From Luteolibacter luteus (GTDB lineage Bacteria > Verrucomicrobiota > Verrucomicrobiia > Verrucomicrobiales > Akkermansiaceae): a DNA stretch of 64,000 nucleotides. Of the stretch, positions 34,004 to 44,400 are shown piece after piece. The stretch spans positions 1,302,001 to 1,366,000 of the forward strand of contig NZ_CP051774.1 in assembly GCF_012913485.1 (NCBI RefSeq). The letters run 5' to 3'. Within the stretch, counting starts at the first letter, position 1; the number at the start of each line of letters is the position of its first letter. The notes beneath the pieces are model-generated. The model was given only the letters and a program-made list of their open reading frames with translations, was not told the origin of the DNA and ran no database searches. Position numbers and translations under genes: made by a program.

Positions 34004-35497
34004 TCATGAAGCAGCGATCGGCTCTTCCAGAAGATGCCCGAGATTCTGGTGGCTACACTCGAAAAGAGCTTGGGAATTCAGAAACTCCCTCATTTCGATA
34101 GTCGCTCCGGAGCCATATTGGCTGCAGGGGCGCGTGTGAACCACATGCATGCAGTCAACGATCCCCTTTCTACCCAGCAGGAGAGAGTCGAATCCCCAGC
34201 CCAGCCGGGCTGCGGGGGTCAGGTAGGAATAGAACTCCGCCCAACTTTCCCGGGTGAACACCGGCACCATGATCTCAACGAAATTGGTGAGTCGTCCCAC
34301 GCGATTGAGGGACCCCAAGGCCGGGGGACACTGCTGCTGGCGCGTGATATCATGGCAGATCGGATGGGGCGAAACCAACGAGGGCTGCGCCATCGCCAGC
34401 CGGTTCGATTCCATGATCTTCACAAACCGCAAGACGTCGAAATTGGCGATCCCGATGTCGTCATCCCAGACGAAGACATAGTCGAACTCCTTGATGGTCT
34501 CGGGATCCAGGTGACGCCTCACCAGTTCCCATTTCTGGCCCTTGTCGTAGGCAACCGAGCATCCATCCGGATAGGCGATACCAGGTGATTGATACTCCAC
34601 CAGGCGGATCTCCGCGGACACCTGCCGGAAGCGTGCGACGGTGTCGTGCAGAAGGCCAGGTGCCGCTGGGCCGATCGGGGAGAAGTAGAGGATCTTCGGG
34701 ATGTCTTTGGTCGCGGGGCGGAATCGCTGCGGAGACGGAGGCATCACGGGAAAATGGACCGGATAATGAAGAAATCCCGTCGTGTGTCCGCGGACTGCCT
34801 CTGCATTGAAGGTCGTCTTGCTGTAATAGAGTCCCCTCCGCGAGTCCGGCGTGTGGCTGCCGTAGCTCCCCATGTCCTCGACAACAAGGCCCGCTTCGGC
34901 AACGGCGGTCGGGAAAACCGCCTCGCAGTGCCCTCGCCAGCCAGAGGCGATCGCGGCTCTCACCTCCTCCAAAGCCTTCCGGCTTATCCTGAAGATGGTA
35001 GAAAGAGCTGCAAATTGGGACTCCTCCGGGAGCATGTTTCCACCCGGCGGGGTCTTGAAGGATTCCCACCAGTACCAATTCGGCTCGCTCTGGCGACTGC
35101 GTACCCACGGGGCAATGAAATCGGCCTTCGAATCCCCAAAGCTCGCGAAGAATTCGGACCAATTCCCTAAAAAGGAGACGTTGTGGTGGACGTACCAAAG
35201 GTAGTCCCACTCGAGGTCCTCGGAGAGTTCCAGGAGAGCAAGGCAATGGGATCCTTGACCATGAAGCAATTCGCCGGGCACCCCGGACGGGATCGACCAG
35301 GTATCCAACAATTCCTTGTCCTCAAGCCGGGCAGCCTCACCCGGTTGATGAGTTAGAAGCAAAATCGAATGATCACCCAGCCGCTGCGCCACTTCCTGGA
35401 CACGTCCTTCTTGGATGCTGCCGCAGACCAAAGTGCCGCCTTGACGCTGGTAAAACTCCTCGGAGGCATAGAAAGAAACTTGCTGGGACTGGGACAT
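34004..35497 (-). CDS. DUF707-like glycosyltransferase
   Basis: 497 aa. The C-terminal half (residues about 275-470) matches the DUF707 pattern: FDYVFVWDDDIGIANFDVLR, RLAMAQPSLVS, VEIMVPVFTRESWAEFYSYL, GWGFDSLL. The N-terminal half has its own features (SFYASEEFYQRQGGTLVCG, DYLWYVHHNVSFLGNW) like a second transferase-type domain. No signal peptide. Same direction as the glycosyltransferase at 32,565, with IS66 debris immediately upstream, so the locus may be a laterally acquired glycan cluster. Confidence 0.75.
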   Translation of the reverse strand: MSQSQQVSFYASEEFYQRQGGTLVCGSIQEGRVQEVAQRLGDHSILLLTHQPGEAARLEDKELLDTWSIPSGVPGELLHGQGSHCLALLELSEDLEWDYLWYVHHNVSFLGNWSEFFASFGDSKADFIAPWVRSRQSEPNWYWWESFKTPPGGNMLPEESQFAALSTIFRISRKALEEVRAAIASGWRGHCEAVFPTAVAEAGLVVEDMGSYGSHTPDSRRGLYYSKTTFNAEAVRGHTTGFLHYPVHFPVMPPSPQRFRPATKDIPKILYFSPIGPAAPGLLHDTVARFRQVSAEIRLVEYQSPGIAYPDGCSVAYDKGQKWELVRRHLDPETIKEFDYVFVWDDDIGIANFDVLRFVKIMESNRLAMAQPSLVSPHPICHDITRQQQCPPALGSLNRVGRLTNFVEIMVPVFTRESWAEFYSYLTPAARLGWGFDSLLLGRKGIVDCMHVVHTRPCSQYGSGATIEMREFLNSQALFECSHQNLGHLLEEPIAAS

Positions 35498-35658
35498 GAT
35501 GAGGAAAACGAAGAAACCGCGGATCGGGCGGGAGGTGTATGAACTGAAGGTTCCGAAACGATGAGATGAGTTGCAAATTCACACTACGGAATCCAAGAAA
35601 AAAGCTTCTGCTCGGAAAATGATGCATCACTTCCGTTTGCGAGATCGAAGGCACCGAC

Positions 35659-36714
35659 TTATCCCCTCAAGGAGATCGCTTGATTCTGTCCGGTTTGCAG
35701 CGCCTCGTGAAACTTGCGCCGGGCGTGCGCCCAGCACGCGGCCAGCGTGATTCCCGGGTTCCTCGCCGCATGGGTGCCGTAAGCGGAGTAGCCGTCGCAC
35801 TGGAGGATGCCGCGGAAGCCGCAGAGCAGATCCTCCAAGCAAGCGCTGCCCCGGCTGGCGTGCCATTGGAAGAGCACATCCCCGCCGGGACGATGGAGGA
35901 TCCACAGATAACCCAGGCCGGTCTTGCCGGCTCCGGGAGTCAGATACCGGATTGGAGTCTCGTCGGCCTGTAGGTAGCCGCCATGCAGCAGGCTGTCGTG
36001 GATGCGCTGGTAGAGCGGCTTGAGCCAGAAGACGGCAAGCTCCGCCCAGCGGCACATGGTGTTGCGGCCAATCTCCACACCGTGACGGGTGGCGAGGATC
36101 TTTTCTTGCCGGTAAAACGGGAGGTGGTCGCAGTATTTCGAGACGAGTACGTGGGCAATGAGCCCCGGTGCGGCGGTGAGGCCGTCTTGCAAGCGCGGCG
36201 ATAGCTTGGCGGTCACGGGTGCCTCATCGCGGTCCGCTATCTTCACGAAGACAGGCCGCACGAGACGGCGGATGAAGACCTTGCCGGGCTGGTAGTCCAA
36301 GCTGTCGCTCCTCTCTTCGCCGATGCGCCGCCAAGCGTCGGGGCAGGCTTTTACCGGCCCGGGCAGGAGCACTTCCTCGACGACGGGCAGATGTTCGGGG
36401 ATGCGTTCGCGCCGTGGCTTGCGCTCAGTCTTTGCGGCGCTTGATGCGTTGGCCTCCTCCGGTGCGCCGTCTGGTGGCAGGGAAGCCGGGGCTTTTCCCG
36501 GCGGCTCGCCAAGCAGCAGTTCGAGCTGTGCCGGGTCGAGCGTCTCGCTGCTCTTGCCGAAGAGCTTGCGCAACACGAGGTCGAGCTTCTGGCGCAGCAA
36601 CTCGTTCTCGCGCTCAAGAAGCGCGATACGTTCGACAAGTTGCTGCTCCCGCTCCGGTGTAATTCGGATGACGCCATCTACGATGGATGCCGTAGCCGGG
36701 GCAAGCCGGATCAC
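35659..36714 (-). pseudogene. tnpC: IS66 transposase TnpC, C-terminally truncated
   Basis: 351 aa against about 500 for intact IS66 transposases. Present: the leucine-zipper region (ERIALLERENELLRQKLDLV), an IS66 zinc-finger-like region (lacking some Cys), and the first part of the DDE domain with D in YLQADETPIRYL and D in ILQCDGYSAYG. The frame ends soon after CWAHARRKFHEALQTG, so the final catalytic Glu region is missing. ATGA overlap with tnpB. Confidence 0.88.
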
Positions 36715-37064
36715 TCGCGCTCATACCACGGGCGCATCCGCGCGCCCTTCAGGTCGATTCCGTCCGTGAGCATGGCCAGCGCCTCGGGAGCAAGCTTGAG
36801 CTTTCCGTTGCTCCCGTCGGACGGCTTCGGCCAACAAAAGGTGCCCTTCTCGAGCCGCTTGGCGTAAATCCACGTTCCAGTTCCATCCCAGTAAAGCAGC
36901 TTGATAAGCGTGCGGGTGCGATTGGTGAAAGCGAAGACAGCGCCGCCTCGTGGATCGTCACCCAGTTGGGAGACGACCAGCGCATGGAGGCTGTCGAAGC
37001 TCTTGCGCATGTCGCAGGGCTCCAGAGCTAGGAAGATCCGCAGGCTGCCCGATAACGTCAGCAT
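36711..37064 (-). CDS. tnpB: IS66 accessory protein TnpB
   Basis: 117 aa, full length. Typical IS66 Orf2 signature: LEPCDMRKSFDSLHALV, then GGAVFAFTNRTRTLIKLLYW, DGTGTWIYAKRLEKGTF. Overlaps tnpA by 7 bp and tnpC by 4 bp. Required with TnpA and TnpC for IS66 transposition. Confidence 0.93.
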   Translation of the reverse strand: MLTLSGSLRIFLALEPCDMRKSFDSLHALVVSQLGDDPRGGAVFAFTNRTRTLIKLLYWDGTGTWIYAKRLEKGTFCWPKPSDGSNGKLKLAPEALAMLTDGIDLKGARMRPWYERE

Positions 37065-37462
37065 GACCGCAGGCTGGCAATGGATTGGATCAGCCCGGCG
37101 GCAAGCGGCACCTGGTCGGCGGACACGACCTCGAAGCTGACGCCTGAACGCAGAATCACCCGCAGCGGAGGAATGGTCTTCGGAATGGCTTTGCCCTCAT
37201 CAATCACCACCTCGGCGAAGGCTGGATGCGGAACTGCTGGATCTCCGCTCCCTGGCGCCTGCTCCCGCCGTCGCTTCTGGATCCAAGTTGCGAAGGTGGA
37301 ATACGACAAGCCGTGCTGCCGGCAGAATGCAATGGCAGATAGGCTGCTCTCATCGAAGGCTTTGAGGATCGCCGCACGTTGCTCCGCCGGGACGAGCAGG
37401 CGACCCCGACGGTCGGCACGGATCAGCTTGTCATCCGGGTTGCCAGAATTGGGAGAGGTCAT
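37058..37462 (-). CDS. tnpA: IS66 accessory protein TnpA
   Basis: 134 aa. Helix-turn-helix region (FDESSLSAIAFCRQHGLSYS, TFATWIQKRRRE) followed by a beta region (FAEVVIDEG, LRVILRSGVSFEVVSADQ), the IS66 Orf1 pattern. First gene of the truncated element, 50 bp inside the inferred terminal repeat. Confidence 0.88.
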   Translation of the reverse strand: MTSPNSGNPDDKLIRADRRGRLLVPAEQRAAILKAFDESSLSAIAFCRQHGLSYSTFATWIQKRRREQAPGSGDPAVPHPAFAEVVIDEGKAIPKTIPPLRVILRSGVSFEVVSADQVPLAAGLIQSIASLRSC

Positions 37463-37523
37463 AGATGGCAGATCTACGACCTCGACGAATCCGGAGGGAA
37501 GTGGTGCCCCATGGAGCGCTTAC

Positions 37524-37848
37524 GGCACGAGCGCGGAAGCGACGACCGACGAGGACAGCGCTCGACGATCGCAACCGCAGGCGGCACCGCGTGCCCTGAC
37601 CGACCCGCCCACGCCCGCATGACGATCGTTCAACGGGTCTCTCACCCGTGCGGGCCGCTGAACGGCCATCGCCGCACCCATCGGCCACCCGTTGCCCGCC
37701 GCGTGATCGCTGCGGCAGTTTCAAGCCTAACCACGTTAGGGGACAGGCTTCCACTCCAAAAAAGCGCGGTCGAACTGACCGCGCAACGACGAAGACAGTT
37801 GCTTCACGCGCCAGCCTAAGAGAGTGCATAAAGGAAAGACTCGCGAGA
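37524..37848. other. Gene-free stretch between IS66 and the Rhs operon
   Basis: High-GC sequence with no recognisable gene. It holds the terminator of the Rhs operon at 37764-37784. The rest may be older mobile debris. Confidence 0.4.
37757..37784 (-). terminator. Terminator of the Rhs operon
   Basis: On the minus strand GCGCGGTC-AGTTC-GACCGCGC is a perfect 8-bp stem followed by six T residues, 64 bp after the stop of the candidate immunity gene. Confidence 0.75.
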
Positions 37849-38391
37849 TCACGACAGACTCAAATCATATGCCTCTGGAGATCGCACGTTAGCCGTTAAA
37901 CGCCACCCATCGCGAAGAAGTTTGAGCGCTTCTTTTCCCACGTAGTAAGACTTCACTTTCTCAAATCGCTTGCGGACTTCTTTCTGAAAGATCGCGAACG
38001 CTCGAAGAGACCACTCTGATTCGGAGACTGTTCCGATTTGCCCAGCAATGAGGACATTGCTTTCAAATTGACCACCAGTCTTTATAGCGACGGTATCAAA
38101 ATTTGTCTTCTGATCGACAAAATCCATCCGTCCGCCATTTCGTTGATCGACGCCTCTAACCTCAATATCAGCATCACCGCGCACACAGAGATATGTTTGA
38201 TCGCCGTTGGCATTGCCTGAATCAGAAGAGCCTAGTTTTTCTAGTTCCCGATGACTGCCCATGCGGCAAGGAGGGCCGTTCTGAGCACCTCCCCGCACGT
38301 AGTAGATTGTCATTTGCTCTTCGACACTCGACAATAAATTGCGCCAGTCATCACCCGCCGCAAACAAGTTAATGGATTTCGCTTTTTGAGC
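37849..38391 (-). CDS. Candidate Rhs immunity protein
   Basis: 180 aa from the ATG at 38391, 22 bp after the Rhs stop; the frame extends into the Rhs gene and was trimmed. Soluble, no signal peptide, no family recognised. Contains MTIYYVRGGAQNGPPCRMGS and KEVRKRFEKVKSYYVGKEAL. The position directly after a polymorphic Rhs C-terminus, before the operon terminator, is where the cognate immunity gene lies in such systems. The role is inferred from position only. Confidence 0.6.
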   Translation of the reverse strand, partial: AQKAKSINLFAAGDDWRNLLSSVEEQMTIYYVRGGAQNGPPCRMGSHRELEKLGSSDSGNANGDQTYLCVRGDADIEVRGVDQRNGGRMDFVDQKTNFDTVAIKTGGQFESNVLIAGQIGTVSESEWSLRAFAIFQKEVRKRFEKVKSYYVGKEALKLLRDGWRLTANVRSPEAYDLSLS

Positions 38392-38413
38392 CATTTCGAC
38401 GGTTCGCGTATAT

Positions 38414-41400
38414 TCAGGGTTTCTTGGGCTTTGGCACCAAGAGAAGGTGATCCCCTGGAGTTTGTGATCGAATACGAGCGGCGTTTGTCGCTTCTCTGGT
38501 TGTCGGTGTGACGCCATCGGCTCGAGTATCCACCGTGTTTACTCGGAGTGTTCTGCCGTCCTTGGTCGCCGTTATATCAGGGAACGAAGAGCCGTTACGT
38601 GCACCCCCTGGACCGGGCAAATACTCTTCGGGAAGGCGGCCACCGCCGCCTGTGACTTCCCACCCTCGTTTCTCCATTTCGGTCGCGACATCATCAATGT
38701 GAGCTCGTGTGGACGGATTGCCAAGACGCCCTCCCCCCTTTGCGGCATTATCTATATATTTGACTCCTTCTACTGCTTCATCTGCATATTTCAGCGCTTT
38801 GGCGCCTGTTGCTCCCCACCCTGCGACTGGGACCATTGCCGCGAAAGAAAGGGTCCCATCGACCTTGTTGCCTTCTATAAAGTAGATAATCCCGTTGATC
38901 CCATCCGCAACCTCCCCCGCTGCGGGCAAGAGGCCAATGCCATCCAAGAGTCCATGAACAACAGGGGATGCATCTTCCCAAGTAGCAGGGCTCCCACGCA
39001 ACGTGGGATTGTAACGGATGCAATCGGTCATCTCAGTTCCATTGATCGTCACACGAGCTGGCTCCAAGCCGTTCGGATCGGCAAAAGCAATCGGATTGCC
39101 CGCTGCATATTGATACCAGTTGGTGCCTCCTTCGAACCCAATCGGGTCGGCATTGATAAAACGTCGGATCTGTGGATGATAGTAGCGAGCACGCATGTAA
39201 CACAGGCCGTTGGAGTCGGTTTGAACCCCGGAAGACCCGTGATAGCGGAAGGGCGTGTCAAAGCTCCCCTGACGCCAAGTTTCGCGTCCATAGGGATCAT
39301 ATTCAATCCGATCCACCACTGTAGTTCCGTCGTCAGCCGTCATGGCCACTGTGCTGCCACGGGAATCGTAGTGGTAGGTGATGGTCTGATTGCTTTCCGA
39401 AATCTCATAGAGCAATCCCAAGCCATAGATGTACCAGGTCTTTGCTCCACCTGGAGCCTCCCGCACAAGAGCACGGGAAAGCGGCCCGTTTGGATCGATG
39501 GTCCATTTGGTTTCACTCGACCCCGAAACAACGGATGACCGATTGCCTGCCGGATCGTATGAATAGGTAAGGCCCCCAGCAGCGGCAAGGCGGTTTCTAG
39601 TATCGTAGCCGAAGGGAGAACTCGCTACTCCCCCCAACGGGCCAGTCGTCATGTTTCCGTCGCTGTCGTGAACGACTGCGGTTCCATTGAAGTTTGAAAG
39701 CCGGTCATCATCATCATAAACCGCATTGAAAGGTGATGCGGCGACCGCATGTCTACTGGGGAACAGAGTTTCGCGATCCCTGCGGCCACCTCCGTCATAG
39801 CGGTTATACGAGAAAAAGAGAGGTTGCCCGGAGGAAGATATTTCGCTTACCCCCGTTAGTTGCGAAACGGCGTCGTAGCTGTAACGCCGCTCGGTTTCGT
39901 TCGCCCGCTCCCCGCGAATGAGCCGTCCGGCAATATCGTAGAAATACCGTGTAACTCTACCATTCCAGTCGGTGACGGATTCCAGACGATTGAGAGAATT
40001 CCAGGTGTAGAAAACACTCCCCTTGCCGTCCGGATAGATCAGCTCCTTAAGATTACCGTTACCATCGTATCGATATCCTATCGTCTTAGTGCGAACATCG
40101 GTAAAGGAGCGCATTCGGTTGCGTTCATCGTAAGTATAGCTGACTTGCTTGGCACCCTCCTTGAGAGATTTGATGTTGCCTTGCCTGTCTCGGGCATGAA
40201 TCAGGGTGGCGACCACGGTTGCCCCTTGCATATGCACTGTCTGCTTCACCAGACCGAGACCATCATAGGTGAATTCAGTCTTATCGCTGGAGGGCTCTCG
40301 AATATATTCGATTTGTCCGTTGACAGTCCATCCTTTAGTCCGCTCCTTCAGAAGCGGAGTTTTTAGGCTCTGCGGGCGGCCGTTTTCGTCGTAGGCAAAA
40401 TCGAAAACCTTTCCTCGATTGTTGGTGTAAGTATCCTTAGTTCCATTCGCGTCAAAAAGCGTCGTGCTCTCGTGGGTAAGCGCGTTTCTAGTCTGATCGA
40501 GTTCGCCGCGCCAAGTGTAACGGAAGAACGTGCTCTTGTTCCGAAAATCAACGCTCTCCTCCAGTCTTCCATTTTCATCAAAGATGTCCACGGCGGTTCT
40601 GCCAAGAGCGTCGGTAGTCGAAGTGAGGCGACCTGCCAGATCGTAAGAGAAGGTCGTCTGTCGACCATAAGGATCTTTAGACCATTCGCGCCTGTCCGCG
40701 GAATCATATTTATGCCTGATGACCGCGGTTCCAGCATCCGTAGAAGGAAACTTCGTAGACAGTAACTTTCCGGTCTGGCTTATTTCGGTTTCAAGCCAGT
40801 TACCATTGCCATCCTTGCGTCGATAAGCATTCCCCGCATCGTCGTACTGGATCTCCGTGGTGTGGCTCGCGCCATCGACCGCGGCTAAAGTGACAATTTC
40901 GGCTTGCCGCCTTTCATTGTAGGTGATTGTTGTTTTATTACCGTTCCGGTCTGTGTGTTCCAGAAGATTGCCGCGCTCGTCGAAGAGAAATGTCTCAATG
41001 GGCACCACTGTCACGCCATCGACAACAATGGATGGATATTCAATCATTCGAGGATGACCAAAGCCATCGTAATTTAAATACCAAGTGATCTTGTTCGTAC
41101 CATTCTTCACAGTGGCGAGCGAGCCGTCCGGGTAATAGGTGTTGGTCTGAACCAACTGGTTCTTGCGATCGGTAATGGTCTCGAGCTGATGCTTAGAAGT
41201 ATAGGTGTAAATTATCTTTTTCCCTTTGTAGTCGGAGTCCTTCCAAAGTCGTTTCTGCGAGTCATACTCCCTCGTGGCACTATACAAGGAATTGGGATCG
41301 CTCGCGTTTCGCTTCGGAAGGAGCACCATCGTCAGATCGTGGTCGGCGTTGTAGGTATACCTCGTGGGCCGATAAGAAGACGGCGCGCTATTCCCGGGCT

Positions 41401-44400
41401 CTGCGAATTCAACTATCCTGTTCTGTCCGTCAAAATAGCTGTAACTCTCGTTTCCGAGCGCGTCGAAGACACTCTCGCAGCGCCCGTAACGATCATAGAC
41501 GTAAGTGGTCTCGCCCCCCTGCGGGCTCCGCTCGATGTTCCTGTAGCCCGATATGAAAATCTTGAAGCTCTTTTCCGGGTCACCGTTAAGGTGCTGCTCG
41601 AAAACCCTTCCTTGCTCGTCATAGAAATTGGCAACGATCGTTCTCCCAAGTCCATCGACCAGCGAAGAGATACGATCCTGGTCGTAGCCATAATAGAAAT
41701 TCTTGCCTTCAGGATCTGTCGCAGTAGTCAGATTGTTTCCCGTGTAAGAGAAGGCGACCTCGCGACTCAGGGTTCCTGCGGTTTCCGTAACCGAATTGAT
41801 CCTGCCATCCACCCAATCGAGATCTAACAGCCTTCCATAGTGGTCGCTGACCTTGTCCAAAACCGTTCTTGGCGAACCGCTCACCGTGATGGTGCCGTAG
41901 GTGAAAGTGGCGGTTGCACCATGCTGGTCCACCGTCGAAGTGAGTTTGCCTTCGATATCGAAATTGTGGGTGTTTCCATGGCGTTCTGCTAGTAGCAGCG
42001 TTCCTCCTGGTCCGGATGAAAGAGACATTGTGATGCCCGCAGGGGGAACAAAGGTTCCATCCGGCATTCTGACGAATTCTAGGGTGGGCCCTCCTATATT
42101 GATAGAAATGCCGTTGTCCCGCATCTGGTCGACACCCCACCCAGCCGTCAACGCGGTGACAGCCCAATCCTTCGCATTCGCTTTATTGGCATAAACATCG
42201 AGAGCCACTGAGACCGCAACATACGTCGCTGCCATCTGCGCCAGCGCGGAATCTCCCATGGCCGCCCGTGCAGCGCTCCTGCGGGTGGCACGGACATGGA
42301 GATTGTGGGTCCAGCCGTTGCCCAATCCCGTGGAGCTGTCATCCGCTCGATTGGAGTTGTAGCTTCGATGGAATGACAGTCCTCGCGGCGAGGGGCCTCC
42401 CACCTGAAGATCGGTATTCTCAAACAGAAAGGCGCCGCTCGCAATGTCCACGGGATCGATGACCGCCCATCGGGGGATGGTCGTGTGATCGGAAGATGTT
42501 CCATTCAGGAACGCCTGCATGCTGTAATAACCAGGTTCCGAGCTACCGTACCGCGTGATCGAGTTCGATGAAACGCTGGCACTGTTGCTGTTGGAATAGC
42601 CTCCAGAATAGCTACCGTCAGCATAGCCACCGCTAATATAGTAGCCTGAATTCAGATTTGAATTGAGAGCATAGCCGTAGCCTCGCCATTTGTCAGTCGC
42701 AGGAGTGGCCATCATCCCGATATTACCCCTGCGGGGAACGAGCACCGTGGCTGCATTGTCAGTATTGACCGCACCAGTAATCTGTGAGGCGATTTTATCC
42801 AGCGCGGTGACAGGCCAGCCGTTACCGGCGTCGTCAAGAAGATTGCGCACGCTGGTCCAGTTGGATGAGTTCGCCAGATGGAGGGGCACGCTCTGCGCGT
42901 TGGCCAATTGAATCACGCGGACTGTGGAAAGTGCGTCCAGCGACGGCCCTTGCGTTTGCTCCAGAATCCCATGTTCCAGCGCGCTGCCGAAATAGTTGTT
43001 CACGTGGAACTTGAGCAGCTTTGTGGACTTGCGTGCCGAATAGGATAGGAAGGCGGAACTCTTCAACCCGACATCGATGTAGAAAGCCCCTTCCTGGCTG
43101 ACCCGTCCGAAACTATGATTCGAAAGAGGGAGAACCAACGTGCGGGTACAAACGATGTTGTCCACCAATCTGGTCTGGGCCATCCAATTGAGACCCATTA
43201 CGTTCAAGCTTTCCGTTTTCACCTGCCAATCCCCGTCGCCTAGGCCGGATTTGCGGTACTTGTCGAGCCGTTCTTGGCTTTTCCGCAAATGCTCCGCTGA
43301 TGGGTCAAATCCATAGATGATGGCATAGGCGGCGTTTCCGTCGCGGACGTAGGTCTTTACCTCCTCATCGTCCATCCACCCCAGGTCCACGAAAGCGCCA
43401 CTCTCGTCAATCTCCCCGCCGGGGTGGTTGACCGCGACTTTCATCTGGATTGTGGTCGGCGTGGCGGTGAAGGCGGCCAGACTTTCTTCGTCGATCCTGA
43501 AGTTCACGCTGTTCCCGCTGTATGATAGCGAGAGCTTCCGGCCACCCAAGGCATTCGTGGGAATCTCCACCTCATCGTAGAAGACCCCGAAAGTCTTCGT
43601 TGATCCGTTGTAAGCTTGCCCGAAGGTGAATTTGATCTTTGTCTCCCACAACGATGGGATTTCGTTCCACGAGGTCACTGGAATTGCAGTGCTCGCGGCG
43701 TCATAGTCACTTCCTGCCGACAAGTAATGGGCCGTAATCGGACCTCGGATTGGATACGGATATCCTCGGTTGATGAAATCGTCAGTGGATGATCCTTGAT
43801 GGTTTGTTCGGAGCCACGTCCGGAACTGATTGGTGAAAGAGGACAGCTGATCGTTGAGTCCATTGGCCGTCGTCACACCGATTCCGCTGATCTGTCGTCC
43901 GGAATCGGTCAGAGAGCCTCCCAGATTGTTGAGAAACGTCGTCCGATTGTAACCGAATGTGGAGGGTGATGGAATTTCAAATGAGTAGCGCTCAAGGAAT
44001 TTGAACGACGGATCGACCTCGCGAACGGTGCCTTGCGCGTCTTTGAACGTCACCCAGACATGTGGCACTTTGAAATCACCGCCGGACGGAGCCAGGTAAG
44101 GGTACCCGCGCAGGATAAGAAAATCGATCTTGTGGAGGGTAAAAAGCACCTCATCCGACAAAGGGTAGTCCGATGGCAATCCGAATTTCTGCCGGATCTC
44201 CGCATCCGTCGAATCCGGATAGGGAGCACCGTCATCGCTAAGAGGGGAAATAAGACCCAACCAATCTTCCAGCTCCTGTTCGGAAAAAATCCGCATTCCA
44301 TATCGGAACTTCACGTCCTGATAACCTGCTTCCCGAAGGAGGGCCACCATTAGCGCGGCGGTGTCGAAACTGTTTCCACTCCCTTCGAGCAATGTCAATG

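Larger units (their letters stand above)
35659..37523 (-). mobile_element. IS66-family element, 3' truncated
   Basis: Three overlapping genes in the IS66 order (tnpA, tnpB, tnpC) on the minus strand. The 5' end is kept: GTAAGCGCTCC (37513-37523, minus) looks like an IS66 terminal inverted repeat. The other end is lost: tnpC stops at 35659 before the end of the catalytic domain, and no matching repeat is seen near it. The element is therefore inactive by itself. Confidence 0.85.
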
